A DNA stretch of 64,000 nucleotides from Paenibacillus sp. FSL K6-1096. Its GTDB lineage: Bacteria > Bacillota > Bacilli > Paenibacillales > Paenibacillaceae. The notes beneath the pieces are model-generated. The model did not search any database and had not been told where the DNA came from. It saw only the letters and a program-made list of their open reading frames with translations. The position numbers and the translations under genes are program-made. Location: assembly GCF_037977055.1 (NCBI RefSeq), contig NZ_CP150274.1, positions 2,046,001-2,110,000 of the forward strand, read 5' to 3'. Below, one piece after another: positions 47,854 through 57,057 of this stretch (position 1 is the stretch's first letter; every line of letters starts with the position of its first letter).

Positions 47854-48654
47854 TCATAATCCCGGGCGATTTTGCTTGTCAATCCGCTCTTTGGCACGGG
47901 GATCTCCCGGGTCCTCTGCATCTGCCGGCACCTCCGGCCCTGCCTGGAACAGCTCCTGCAGCAGCACCTGTGCCATCACCCGGTGACCGGATGCGTCCGG
48001 ATGAATGCCATCCCCATAGCTGTACGAGCTGTCAGCCGACCGCGCTTGACGGATGTGTGTAACCAGCGGCGTACGCATATCTATTACGCCATCCGCAGGA
48101 CAGCCTCCCGACAGCAGCCAGGCTGCATAACGCTCCAGCACCTTGTCGTATTCTTCGTAAGGCTTCAGATAGCTGAAATCAGCAGCCGTCCCCGGCTGCA
48201 GCGGCCCCTTCATCGATACGGCATCGAAGGGCGGTGGTGTCATCAGAATCACTTTGGCCCCGGCTTCAGAGATCTGTGCAGAGAGCCGCCGCATTCCGTT
48301 CTGATAGGCCGCAAATCTTCCCTCACTGAGGGGATGGTAGATTCCGTCATTCATACCGTAGCAGGCTATAACTATATCTGGAGCGGCTTCCGCCAGTTCT
48401 TTGGCCAGCCTGTCGTGAATACAAGGCCGGGGAAAAGGGTGCTCCGCTTCGCTGAGCCCGGAGGCGGTCTCACTGGGCACACCGCGTGCGAGCAGCTTTA
48501 GTTCCGTATCCGGACGGTGCTTGTTCAGCCATTCCTCCGCCAGCCGGATGTACAGGCCATCAGCCGTAATGCTGTCTCCGAGAAACAAAATGCGGACATC
48601 CGCAGAAGCTTGTATTTTCCCGATCATCGTCATATCCCTTAATATTTGCAGCAT
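47854..48654 (-). CDS. SGNH/GDSL hydrolase (probable carbohydrate esterase)
   Basis: 266-residue serine esterase without a signal peptide. Block I LFLGDSITADG supplies the nucleophile Ser, block II ARGVPSETASG the Gly, block III ACYGMNDGIYHP the Asn, and block V SYGDGIHPDASGH the catalytic Asp-x-x-His. AGGAGGG precedes ATG 48654. It forms one unit with the downstream AraC sensor. Intracellular deacetylation of imported oligosaccharides is a reasonable inference from the neighbours; the substrate is unknown. Confidence 0.9.
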   Translation of the reverse strand: MLQILRDMTMIGKIQASADVRILFLGDSITADGLYIRLAEEWLNKHRPDTELKLLARGVPSETASGLSEAEHPFPRPCIHDRLAKELAEAAPDIVIACYGMNDGIYHPLSEGRFAAYQNGMRRLSAQISEAGAKVILMTPPPFDAVSMKGPLQPGTAADFSYLKPYEEYDKVLERYAAWLLSGGCPADGVIDMRTPLVTHIRQARSADSSYSYGDGIHPDASGHRVMAQVLLQELFQAGPEVPADAEDPGDPRAKERIDKQNRPGL

Positions 48655-48787
48655 GCTGTTCCCTCCTGACTATCGTGCAGTATAGCCCTGCCTGGCTTAA
48701 GCCGGGCAGGGCCTCTGCACTCTAAGGGTAACGCAGCCCGGAGGAACCCGCCTTGACGATCCCGACCACTTTTAGCATAATATTGCC

Positions 48788-49654
48788 ATGACAACGAAAC
48801 TATTCGCGCGGGACATCGGACTGGAGCCCGGATTTACCTTCAGAATCCAGAAATGCCCGCTGACCCATGATTACTATGCCCACAGCCATGACTTCTCGGA
48901 GCTGGTTGTTATCCTGTCGGGTAACGCCGTGCATATCATTGAGGGGAGGGAATATCCGGTTTCCGCCGGACAGGTGTTTCTGATCCATCAGGATGTTGCC
49001 CACGGATACAAGAATGTGGACGGCATCGAATATGTGAACGTGATGTTCCAGCCCGAACAGCTGCTGCAGCAGTCTGAGCTCAGGCTGCTGCCCGGCTTTC
49101 AGGCCTTGTTTTACATTGAGCCCTTTTACCGGAAGGAGATGTACTTCAAGGGCATGCTCACCTTGGATGCCGCGCAGCTCCGGGAGGCTACGCGGCTGCT
49201 GGATGTCATCCTCGGAGAGCATGACCGGCAGCCCGAGGGATACCGGCTGATGATCCGCACTTATTTTACCGCCCTGGTCGGCCTGCTCTCACGGTATTAT
49301 CAGAACAGCAGCGGGCTTGAAGACAATAAGGCGCTGCGGATTGGCGAGACGGTCACCTATATCGAGGAGCATTTCCTGCAGCCGATCACCCTGCAATCGA
49401 TAGCGGACATGGCCTATATGTCGACCCGCCAGTTCCTGAGGGTCTTCACCCGCAACTACCAGACTACGCCGATGGATTACGTCATCCGTAAGCGGCTGGA
49501 CTATTCCTGCACGCTGCTGCGGAGCCCGGAGCTCTCCATTTCCCAGGTGGCCCTGGACAGCGGGTTTCACGACCAGAACTATTACTCCCGCCAGTTCCGC
49601 AAGGTATTCAACTGCACGCCGAGCGCATACCGCGAGCGGATTCTGCATGCTTAA
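48788..49654 (+). CDS. AraC family transcriptional regulator (RhaS/RhaR-like)
   Basis: 288 residues. N-terminal cupin sensor (YYAHSHDFSELVVILSGNAVHIIEGREYPVSAGQVFLI, about 29-68) and two HTH motifs in the last 100 residues (TLQSIADMAYMSTRQFLRVFTRNYQTTPMDYV and SISQVALDSGFHDQNYYSRQFRKVFNCTPSAYR). It is divergent from the SGNH-sensor unit, suggesting local regulation. No clear ribosome site precedes ATG 48788. Confidence 0.92.
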   Translation: MTTKLFARDIGLEPGFTFRIQKCPLTHDYYAHSHDFSELVVILSGNAVHIIEGREYPVSAGQVFLIHQDVAHGYKNVDGIEYVNVMFQPEQLLQQSELRLLPGFQALFYIEPFYRKEMYFKGMLTLDAAQLREATRLLDVILGEHDRQPEGYRLMIRTYFTALVGLLSRYYQNSSGLEDNKALRIGETVTYIEEHFLQPITLQSIADMAYMSTRQFLRVFTRNYQTTPMDYVIRKRLDYSCTLLRSPELSISQVALDSGFHDQNYYSRQFRKVFNCTPSAYRERILHA

Positions 49655-49691
49655 GCTGCGGAGGTTGCGGAAGCCCTGCTGAGGTGGCTGC

Positions 49692-50567
49692 CTATTCCCT
49701 ATGGCGCAGCCGCCTCCGGTACGCTCCGGGGGTCAGGCCGAATCTTGCCTTGAACAGACGGGTCATATAATTGGGATCGCGGATTCCTGTCCGTTCGGCA
49801 ATCTCAGGGATGCCCAGCACCGTACCGCCCAGCAGCTTCTTGGCTTCTTCCAGACGCAGGTGCAGCACATATTGCAGCGGCGTGGTGCCGATGTGCTGCT
49901 TCATGCACCGCGTAATATAATCCGCCTGGAAATGCAGCTCCTCCTGCAGCCCCGCCAGTTGAAACGGCTCTCTCCAGTGCTGATCGAGATAGGCCGCCGC
50001 CGCCCGGGCCAGCCGGGCGGCGGGTTCGGGCAGCGCAGTCCTGGCGCATTCCTCTTGGAGTGCTGCCATGAAGGCCGCCAGCTGAACATGAAGCCGGAGA
50101 GCATTCCCGGCGTTCAGCCGGCTGTGGATTTCGTTCATTTCCTGGAGAATCGGCTCCAGCACCTCCAGATCCACGGAGGCGAATTTCGGCAGGTACAGCC
50201 GCTGCTGGGCCGAAGGCTCTTCATCCTCTACCGTCCCTCTGGACAGCAGCGACGACCAGGGGATCTCCTCCTGCCGGATATACGCCGGCTTGCCATCATG
50301 AATGAAATGCACCCAGTAAATCTCCGTATCCTCCTCACAGCTGCGGTACCCCTCATGCGGCAATCCCGCTTCCAGCACCAGCATCTTTCCCGGACCGACA
50401 GCATATTCCCTGTCTTGTTCAGCCATATAGAGCGTTCCCCGCTTCACGACCAGCAGATCGTATACACCAAACGTACGGGCGAAATGCCGGTCTCCCGGAG
50501 ACCAGACGGCAAAGCCCACAGTGACGAACTGCGGCAGCGGCGGAATGGTGAATTCCAGACACAGCAT
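49692..50567 (-). CDS. AraC family transcriptional regulator
   Basis: 291 residues. Cupin-type sensor at about 20-95 (FGVYDLLVVKRGTLYMAEQDREYAVGPGKMLVLEAGLPHEGY) and a C-terminal HTH pair (QLAGLQEELHFQADYITRCMKQHIGTTPLQYV and GIPEIAERTGIRDPNYMTRLFKARFGLTPGAYR). AGGGAGGG precedes ATG 50567. It is divergent from the GHL6-like glycosidase gene across about 130 bp, making that gene its likely target. Confidence 0.92.
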   Translation of the reverse strand: MLCLEFTIPPLPQFVTVGFAVWSPGDRHFARTFGVYDLLVVKRGTLYMAEQDREYAVGPGKMLVLEAGLPHEGYRSCEEDTEIYWVHFIHDGKPAYIRQEEIPWSSLLSRGTVEDEEPSAQQRLYLPKFASVDLEVLEPILQEMNEIHSRLNAGNALRLHVQLAAFMAALQEECARTALPEPAARLARAAAAYLDQHWREPFQLAGLQEELHFQADYITRCMKQHIGTTPLQYVLHLRLEEAKKLLGGTVLGIPEIAERTGIRDPNYMTRLFKARFGLTPGAYRRRLRHRE

Positions 50568-50698
50568 CTCATTCCCTCCCTGTTCAAGTCGGTTTTGTGC
50601 TATTTCAAGTCTATATTATCACTGGCCTCCCCGGCTGGAAAGGGTTACATTGTCAAGGAATAAGCTTTTTATTCCACGACATAAGGGGCTGTATATCC

Positions 50699-52684
50699 AT
50701 GCGTTTTCGTCAGGTTCATCTCGACTTCCATACCTCTGAAGCCATTCCCGGCATAGGTACAGAATTCTCCCGTGCCCAGTTTCAGTCCATGCTGCGCACC
50801 GGTCATGTAGATTCAATCACCGTGTTCTCCAAATGCCATCATGGCTGGGCTTATCATCCCAGTGAGGCCAACGAGATTCATCCGCACCTGTCCTTTGACC
50901 TGCTGGAGGCCATGATTGAGGCTGCCCATGACATCGGTGTCAAGACACCGGTATATCTGTCCGCCGGTCTTGATGAGAAGCTGGCCCGCCGCCACCCCGA
51001 GTGGCTGATCCGCGATGCGGAGGACCGCACCCGCTGGGTGAAGGACTTTATGACCCCGGGTTATCATGAGTTCTGCATGGGCACGCCTTATCTGGACATC
51101 CTCCTGGCGCAAATTCACGAAGTGGTCTCCCGGTATGCTACGGACGGCATCTTCCTCGATATCGTCGGTGTCCGCAAATGCCGTTGCCAGTACTGTGTAG
51201 CCAAGCTGCGGGCAGACGGCCAGGACCCGCGCGATGAAGCCGCCGTCACCCGCCTGGGGGAAGAGACTTATCTGAACTATGCGCGCCGCGTAAGGGAAAC
51301 GATCGACAGCGTCAAGCCCGGCCTTCCGGTCTATCACAATAACGGCCATCAGCAGCGGGGGCGGCGTGATCTGGTGCATGTGAACACCCATCTTGAGCTG
51401 GAATCTCTGCCGACCGGAGGCTGGGGGTACGATCACTTTCCGTTGTCCGCCCGGTACGCCCAGACGCTGGGCATGGAATTTCTCGGCATGACCGGCAAAT
51501 TCCATACCTCCTGGGGTGAATTCGGCGGCTACAAGCACCCGAATGCACTCCGCTACGAAGCTGCACTCAGCCTGGCCCACGGCGCCAAATGCTCGATCGG
51601 CGACCAGCTCCATCCCTCCGGCCTGATGGATGAAGCAACCTATGCGCTGATCGGCGCGGCATACGCCGAGGTGGAGGCGAAGGAGCCGTGGTGTGAAGGC
51701 GTGCAGTCTGTAGCGGATATTGCCGTCCTGTCTCTGGAAGCGGCGCGGGAGGCCTGCCCCGGCGGCCAGGCGCTGAAGGGTGAGCGCAATCTGACCGACC
51801 CCGGTACTGTACGCATCCTGACGGAAGGACACTATCTGTACGACATTGTTGATACGCTGACGGATTTCAGCGCGTACAAGGTGCTGATTCTGCCGGATGA
51901 GGTTCCGGTATGGCCTGAGCTGGCTGAAGCCATTGCAGTGTTTACTGCCGGGGGCGGGAAAGTGCTGGCTACCGGGCGTTCCGGCCTGAATCCGGCAGGA
52001 GATGCCTTTGCCCTGAATCTCGGCCTCCGCTGGCAGGGAGCGAATCCGTACAAGCCGTCTTATTTCCATCCGCAGTTCACGCCCGGCGCTCTGCTGCCCG
52101 CTTCCTTTGTCATGTACGGCGAGGGCCAGCTGGTAGAGCTTGACGGCGGGCAGTCCCTCGGCCACCTGGAGAACCCGTATTTCAACCGTGATGTCTTCAC
52201 GTTCTGTTCACACCAGCATACGCCAGGGTCCAGGGAAGACAATGGCCCGGGCATGATCGAGAGCGAGAACGGTATCTATATTGCCTGGAATGTGTTCAGT
52301 GAGTATGCCGACGGCGGCCATCTCATCCTGAAGGAGATGGTACTCCATGCGCTGTCCAGGCTGCTGCCGCAGCCGGCGCTGCGTACCAATCTGCCGGCGC
52401 GGGGAATTACAACCCTGCAATACCAGCAGAAGGAACGGCGCTATGTACACCATCTGCTCTATGCCGCCCCCGCGCTGAAGGGCCGAATTGAAGTCATTGA
52501 GGACATCGTGCCGCTGCATGACATTTCCGTCAGCCTGCGGCTGCCCTCCGATGCAGCCATCCGGCGGGTCTATCTCGCTCCGGCGATGACAGAGCTGCCC
52601 TTTACAGCGGGAGCGGAGGGCGATGTTACTTATACTGTTCCTTATCTGGAGAACCACCAGATGGCGGTGATTGAGCTGGTGTAA
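50699..52684 (+). CDS. GHL6-like glycosidase with beta-galactosidase trimerisation-type domain
   Basis: 661-residue cytoplasmic protein. The N-terminal TIM barrel begins RFRQVHLDFHTSE and contains ITVFSKCHHGWAYHPS, reminiscent of the KHHDGF region of GH29 fucosidases, and DGIFLDIVG, a candidate catalytic Asp. A CRCQYC cluster follows. Residues about 390-560 resemble the flavodoxin-like trimerisation domain of GH42 (YKVLILPDEVPVWPELAEAI), and a small beta domain ends the chain. This matches the hypothetical glycosyl hydrolase 6 (GHL6) grouping. Substrate unknown; a fucoside is suggested by the nearby fucose operon. AAGGGG stands ten bases before ATG 50699. Confidence 0.8.
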   Translation: MRFRQVHLDFHTSEAIPGIGTEFSRAQFQSMLRTGHVDSITVFSKCHHGWAYHPSEANEIHPHLSFDLLEAMIEAAHDIGVKTPVYLSAGLDEKLARRHPEWLIRDAEDRTRWVKDFMTPGYHEFCMGTPYLDILLAQIHEVVSRYATDGIFLDIVGVRKCRCQYCVAKLRADGQDPRDEAAVTRLGEETYLNYARRVRETIDSVKPGLPVYHNNGHQQRGRRDLVHVNTHLELESLPTGGWGYDHFPLSARYAQTLGMEFLGMTGKFHTSWGEFGGYKHPNALRYEAALSLAHGAKCSIGDQLHPSGLMDEATYALIGAAYAEVEAKEPWCEGVQSVADIAVLSLEAAREACPGGQALKGERNLTDPGTVRILTEGHYLYDIVDTLTDFSAYKVLILPDEVPVWPELAEAIAVFTAGGGKVLATGRSGLNPAGDAFALNLGLRWQGANPYKPSYFHPQFTPGALLPASFVMYGEGQLVELDGGQSLGHLENPYFNRDVFTFCSHQHTPGSREDNGPGMIESENGIYIAWNVFSEYADGGHLILKEMVLHALSRLLPQPALRTNLPARGITTLQYQQKERRYVHHLLYAAPALKGRIEVIEDIVPLHDISVSLRLPSDAAIRRVYLAPAMTELPFTAGAEGDVTYTVPYLENHQMAVIELV

Positions 52685-52688
52685 CAAA

Positions 52689-52737
52689 GCAGCCGCCCCG
52701 GAGTGTTTGCTGCTTCGGGGCGGCTGCATTATTTTTT
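52689..52737 (+). terminator. Terminator of the GHL6-like gene
   Basis: GCAGCCGCCCCG and CGGGGCGGCTGC form a strong stem, followed by ATTATTTTTT. It lies between convergent genes and may also serve the minus strand. Confidence 0.88.
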
Positions 52738-52743
52738 CTGGTA

Positions 52744-53538
52744 TCAATAAATCGTCGGCACCATTCCCCCGTCCATGCGGATGGGAGAGCCTCTGAAGGC
52801 TGAGGCATAGGGGCTGCAGATAAATGCTGCCAGCCGGCCGATTTCGGACGGTCTGATAAACCGCTGAAGCTCAGACTGGGGCAGATTAGCGGCCATAAAT
52901 TTCTGTTCCTTTTCAGCAAACGTCAGATGATCAGCAGCGTAGATTCCCTCGATGATCTGCTGCACATTTTCAGATAGTGTCGGCCCTGGCATGATTGTAT
53001 TGACGGTTACTTCAGTCCCTGCGGTTAAGCCCGACAGACTTCTCGCAAGAGAGAGCAGCGCCGATTTGGTTATCGCATATTGCGGCATTTGACCGGAAGG
53101 CATGACCGCCTCCTCACTGGCAATAAAAACAATCCGGCCATCGTTGTGCTCCAGCATTTTGGGCAGATAGAATCTGCATAATCCGTTGGCGGCCAGCACA
53201 TTGGTGCGGAAGTACCTCTCCCAGATGTCATCGCTTGCGTCATCATAGCTCATGATTTCATAGATTCCCATGTTGTTGATTAGGATATCCACCTGAGGAT
53301 ATTGCCCGAATAAAGCCTCTCTCTGCTTCACATCCGTTAGATCGGCAGCGGCATTCTGAAGGGATACGGCGGGGAACTGGCTGCGGATTTCACTAACAGT
53401 CTGCTCCACCTCATCATGATTTCTTCCGTTAATCAGTACATTCACGCCTTCTTTGGCCAGCTCGGCCGCAATAGCCTTGCCTATCCCTTTGGTTGAGCCT
53501 GTCACCAGCGCGGTTTTGCCCTGCAATCCCATATCCAT
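52744..53538 (-). CDS. Short-chain dehydrogenase/reductase
   Basis: 264-residue classical SDR. Cofactor motif TGSTKGIG (14-21), structural NNMG (about 88-91), and the catalytic Ser ... Tyr-x3-Lys as ASEEAVMPSGQMPQYAITK. GRNHDE after strand 2 suggests NADP preference. Substrate unknown. It follows, on the same strand, an AraC regulator of a different subclass by about 150 bp, which probably controls it. Confidence 0.93.
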   Translation of the reverse strand: MDMGLQGKTALVTGSTKGIGKAIAAELAKEGVNVLINGRNHDEVEQTVSEIRSQFPAVSLQNAAADLTDVKQREALFGQYPQVDILINNMGIYEIMSYDDASDDIWERYFRTNVLAANGLCRFYLPKMLEHNDGRIVFIASEEAVMPSGQMPQYAITKSALLSLARSLSGLTAGTEVTVNTIMPGPTLSENVQQIIEGIYAADHLTFAEKEQKFMAANLPQSELQRFIRPSEIGRLAAFICSPYASAFRGSPIRMDGGMVPTIY

Positions 53539-53687
53539 TATGCATGTCTCCTATTGAAGTATTATAGAACCACAAGAGTATGCTTGCGTTCCTGCAGGAA
53601 CTATAATACCTCTCCAGACCACCGGGGTAACTAGCTTACCATGCCAATCTTCTTGCAGAACACGCCACATTATAGGGATTCATTCGT

Positions 53688-54698
53688 CTAAAAGCCTGCG
53701 TGCTCCGCACGCCAATGTGCAGGCGTATCCCCCTCCCAGCTCCGGAACGCCCGGTAGAATGAATTCTGATCCTCATACCCGACCAGGCAAGCCACTTCGT
53801 GAATGTCCAGCAGAGGGTCAGCCAGATAAGCCTTTGCCTGCTCATGTCTGGCCTGGGCCAGCAGTTGCTTGAAGCTTGTGCCTTCTTCCGTCAGCCGCCG
53901 CTGCAACGTCCGCTCACCCAGTTTTAGCTCTCTGGCTACAGTCTGAATATCATAACGCCCGCCCATCAGGCTTTGTTTAATGATCCATTTCACGGTCCCG
54001 GTAAAAGAGCGGCGGCTGGCCTCTTCATCAACCGTCCGGTCTAATACAGGTGTCAACATTTCCAGCAGCTCTGAATTGTACGTTATAAAAGGCAGATCCA
54101 GGTCTCTGCGCCGCAGAACGAGCCTGTTCTTCGCGGCACCGGTCCGCACCGGACAGCCGAAATACCTCTCCAGCGCCTCCACATCCCCCATTGGCTGTGA
54201 GAACTCCGCCCCCAATGCAGTCAAGGCCTGGCCCGTCCCCCTCCGCCCCAGCTCCAGCAGATAGGCCAGTGTAATGCCGGTAAGTACGGCGGGACCCAGC
54301 TCCTCCGTCTCCTGCCACTCCAGCTCTATAGCGCATTCTTCCCCCATCTCCGTGATAAGCAATCTCTCAGGGGGACACATTTGTTTATATCTGGCCATCC
54401 GGTTAAGGGCATCACGGTAATCGCGGGCATGGTAAGTGGCCAGGGCATCCGGCGGATACTGCGACGTTTCAAAGGCAGTAACAAGCCCAATAATTGCATG
54501 TGCAACATCCCCTATGAGATCGGAGTAAGCTTGCCAAAGTGCGAAGTATTCTGCAGTGGTAACTTTTACCTCTGTAATAATGGTCAACGGCAGACCAGCC
54601 TGCCGGGCTACATCCTGTGAGGCTATGCCTAATTGCTCTAATCCCGTCCAGAATCCGGATGGGAACTTGATCGGTTTCGTAGACTGTTGTTGGTTCAT
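53688..54698 (-). CDS. AraC family regulator (OruR/ArgR-like N-terminal domain)
   Basis: 336 residues from ATG 54698, which follows AAAGGAG. The N-terminus is not a cupin but the all-helical arabinose-binding-like domain (FWTGLEQLGIASQDVARQAGLPLTIITEVKVTTAEYFALWQAYSDLIGD) seen in the OruR/VirF-type AraC group. The C-terminal HTH pair is DIQTVARELKLGERTLQRRLTEEGTSFKQLL and DIHEVACLVGYEDQNSFYRAFRSWEGDTPAHWR. It differs in type from the other AraC proteins here and is paired with the SDR gene rather than with sugar genes. Confidence 0.9.
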   Translation of the reverse strand: MNQQQSTKPIKFPSGFWTGLEQLGIASQDVARQAGLPLTIITEVKVTTAEYFALWQAYSDLIGDVAHAIIGLVTAFETSQYPPDALATYHARDYRDALNRMARYKQMCPPERLLITEMGEECAIELEWQETEELGPAVLTGITLAYLLELGRRGTGQALTALGAEFSQPMGDVEALERYFGCPVRTGAAKNRLVLRRRDLDLPFITYNSELLEMLTPVLDRTVDEEASRRSFTGTVKWIIKQSLMGGRYDIQTVARELKLGERTLQRRLTEEGTSFKQLLAQARHEQAKAYLADPLLDIHEVACLVGYEDQNSFYRAFRSWEGDTPAHWRAEHAGF

Positions 54699-54788
54699 CG
54701 TTAAATCTCCTTTACGGCTGTGCAAACTTCTCTGCACCAAGCATACTCTTCCGCCTGTTCATAAGTCCAGAGACGGCAGATTGCACAG

Positions 54789-54834
54789 AAAAAAGAGGGG
54801 CCTCAGCAACCATACCTATCTGCCGGCACCTCTC
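54789..54834 (-). terminator. Probable terminator of the fuc operon
   Basis: Minus strand AGAGGTGCC pairs with GGCCCCTCT (one bulge) across a long loop, followed by TTTTTTCTG. It lies downstream of fucA. Confidence 0.55.
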
Positions 54835-54909
54835 CTTTTCAACCCTATCCACACCCGGTTCCCATAACCGTCCCTGCCTCCACTTCTTCAGCGGTCTCCC
54901 GGCGCAGGA

Positions 54910-55560
54910 CTACATTCCATAGAAGGATCTTAGCGCAACAAGCTCATCAATCCGATTCTGGGGCAGCTCCCGCTCGCCGTTAATCATCCGGGTAATAAAA
55001 GTCAGCTTAGCCGTATACTCAAGCCGTTCCATGTTCATATAGGCGCTCATCACATCCTTGCCCCAGGTCAGCGCACCGTGGCTTTCCAGCAGGACGGCTG
55101 TTTTTCGGCCCAGAAAAGGAATCAGCGAATCCGGAATCTCTTCGGTAGAAGGGGTGCCGTACGCTGCAAGCGGAATATCTCCCATGGCGATGACCGATTC
55201 GGGCATCATCATTTTGTTCAGCGGCTCCCCCTTGATGGCAAAAGCAGTCGCATACGGCGGATGCGCATGTACTACACCATTCATTTCGGGCAGCTCATTA
55301 TAGATTCTAAGGTGCATCTTAACTTCGGTCGAAGGCCGGTAGCCTTCGGCGGCTTCAATGATTTCGCCCTGCAGGTTCACCTTTACGAGCATATGCGGCT
55401 TCAGATAGCCTTTGCTGACTCCGGTCGGTGAGGCCAGAATCTCCGTCTCCGACAGGCGCGCCGAGATATTACCGTCATTAGCGGCGATGAAGTCCTTGTT
55501 AAACAGATTCCGGCCGATATCGCAGATCTGCTCACGCAGCTCCTGTTCATAGTTATTCAT
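54910..55560 (-). CDS. fucA: Class II L-fuculose-phosphate aldolase
   Basis: Cleaves L-fuculose-1-phosphate to dihydroxyacetone phosphate and L-lactaldehyde. 216 residues of the AraD/FucA aldolase family. NDGNISARL, the catalytic Glu and zinc ligands in STEVKMHLRIY and VVHAHPPYATAF, and the third ligand region ESHGALTWGKD are present. Last gene of the fucI-kinase-aldolase operon, 26 bp after the kinase. Specificity for fuculose over rhamnulose phosphate is inferred from the isomerase in the operon. Confidence 0.9.
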   Translation of the reverse strand: MNNYEQELREQICDIGRNLFNKDFIAANDGNISARLSETEILASPTGVSKGYLKPHMLVKVNLQGEIIEAAEGYRPSTEVKMHLRIYNELPEMNGVVHAHPPYATAFAIKGEPLNKMMMPESVIAMGDIPLAAYGTPSTEEIPDSLIPFLGRKTAVLLESHGALTWGKDVMSAYMNMERLEYTAKLTFITRMINGERELPQNRIDELVALRSFYGM

Positions 55561-55586
55561 GGAAATCTCCTATCCTAAATATATTT

Positions 55587-57029
55587 TTATGAGCCTGGAT
55601 AATAACGGGTAAAAGCATAGGAACGCGCGACAAGCGCTCTGATTCCGGAAGCCTCCACTTCACCCAATGCCGCCAATTGGACAGCAATATTGCCGATGGC
55701 ACTTGCCTCCACTGGCCCGGCGGCCACTTCCTTGCCTGCAGCATCTGCCGTAAGCTGGCATAGAAGCTCATTCTGAATGCCTCCGCCCACCATATGAACC
55801 GTGCGGATGGTCCTGCCGGTCAGCTGCTCCAGCTCTCTGAGCGTCTTGGCGTAAGAGGCGGCCAGGCTGCTGAGGATGGTCAGAATCATCTCTGCCTTGC
55901 TCTGCGGCACCGGCTGCCTAGTCCGGGCACAATACACCGCGATCCGTCCCGGCATGTCTCCGGGTGTACTGAATAATTCATCGTTAGGATCAATCGTTGG
56001 CGCTGCATATCCGGTCTTCATGATACTCCGGGCAAGCTCCACCGCCTCCTGATGGGAGACCGGTTCTCCCGCTTCCGCCCAGCCTCTTTGGCTTTCCTGC
56101 AGAAGCCACAGTCCGGTGGTATTCTTCAGCAGACGGTTCGTGCCGCCGAAGCAGGCTTCGTTAGTGAACCCGAGCTCAAGGGCCTGATCCGTAATGACCG
56201 GCCATTCACTTTCCATCCCGACCAGTGACCATGTTCCGCAGCTGATAAAAGCGGCATCCTGCCCTTGCCCGGAGATATAAGGAACCGAAGCCACTGCTGA
56301 AGCCGTGTCATGCGAAGCGCCGGCAATGACCTTAAGCGGACCGGTACCCAGTTCCTCCTGCAGAGCAGGCAGCAGCGTGCCAACCACAGTGCCTGCCGGG
56401 ACGAGCTCAGGAATCAGCTCAGCCGGAAGCCCCAGCCGGTTCAGCACCTCCACAGCAGGCTGTGCCGAATCCGCGGTGAGCAGGCCGCCCGTACTCCAGA
56501 TCGTCTGCTCTGCGTAAACCGCCCCGGAGAACAGGTAATGGAACAGGTCAGGCATCATCAGCATTTTGTCCGCCGTCTCCCTGATCCATGGACTGGCCTG
56601 AAGATCGGCATACAGCTGATACACCGTATTGATCCTGGCCGGTTGGTTGCCTGTAAGCCGGAACTGCTCTTCCTTGGGAAGCAGCGCTTCAAGGGCTGCT
56701 GCGCTGGCCTCCGTTCGCTGGTCCCGGTAATGATGCGGTGCATACAGCAGCTGGCCGCCACGGTCGATGAAGCCGTAATCCACGCCCCAGGTATCCACAC
56801 TGAGTGACGCAATTGTACCCTGCACCTTAGCCGCTTGACGTATCCCCTGCTTCATTTCATGAAACAGCCGCAGCACATCCCAATACAAATGTCCCTGCAA
56901 TTGTACCGGCTGGTTCGGGAAGCGGTGAATTTCCTCAACGGCGATGCGTTCACCATCGTAGCTGCCCAGCATCACTCTGCCGGAGCTGGCTCCCAGATCC
57001 ATTGCCAATAGCTTTATGACTCTCCCCAT
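55587..57029 (-). CDS. FGGY-family kinase (rhamnulokinase-like, probable L-fuculokinase)
   Basis: Phosphorylates a ketose at position 1. 480 residues, ASKHA fold. Phosphate-1 motif LLAMDLGASSGRVMLG (7-22), VDTWGVDYGF with the conserved catalytic Asp, GASHDTASAVA for the second domain, and the adenosine motif VHMVGGGIQNELLCQL. Its sequence is closer to RhaB than to classical FucK, but it lies between fucI and fucA, so L-fuculose is the likely substrate. ATG 57029 follows AGGTG by nine bases. Confidence 0.88.
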   Translation of the reverse strand: MGRVIKLLAMDLGASSGRVMLGSYDGERIAVEEIHRFPNQPVQLQGHLYWDVLRLFHEMKQGIRQAAKVQGTIASLSVDTWGVDYGFIDRGGQLLYAPHHYRDQRTEASAAALEALLPKEEQFRLTGNQPARINTVYQLYADLQASPWIRETADKMLMMPDLFHYLFSGAVYAEQTIWSTGGLLTADSAQPAVEVLNRLGLPAELIPELVPAGTVVGTLLPALQEELGTGPLKVIAGASHDTASAVASVPYISGQGQDAAFISCGTWSLVGMESEWPVITDQALELGFTNEACFGGTNRLLKNTTGLWLLQESQRGWAEAGEPVSHQEAVELARSIMKTGYAAPTIDPNDELFSTPGDMPGRIAVYCARTRQPVPQSKAEMILTILSSLAASYAKTLRELEQLTGRTIRTVHMVGGGIQNELLCQLTADAAGKEVAAGPVEASAIGNIAVQLAALGEVEASGIRALVARSYAFTRYYPGS

Positions 57030-57057
57030 AGATTGTCGCACCTGCTAACTTTGAGTT

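Noticed and set aside
50813..52165. 450-codon frame opposite the GHL6-like gene
   Set aside because: Antisense to a well-supported glycosidase reading, with arginine- and histidine-rich shadow composition.
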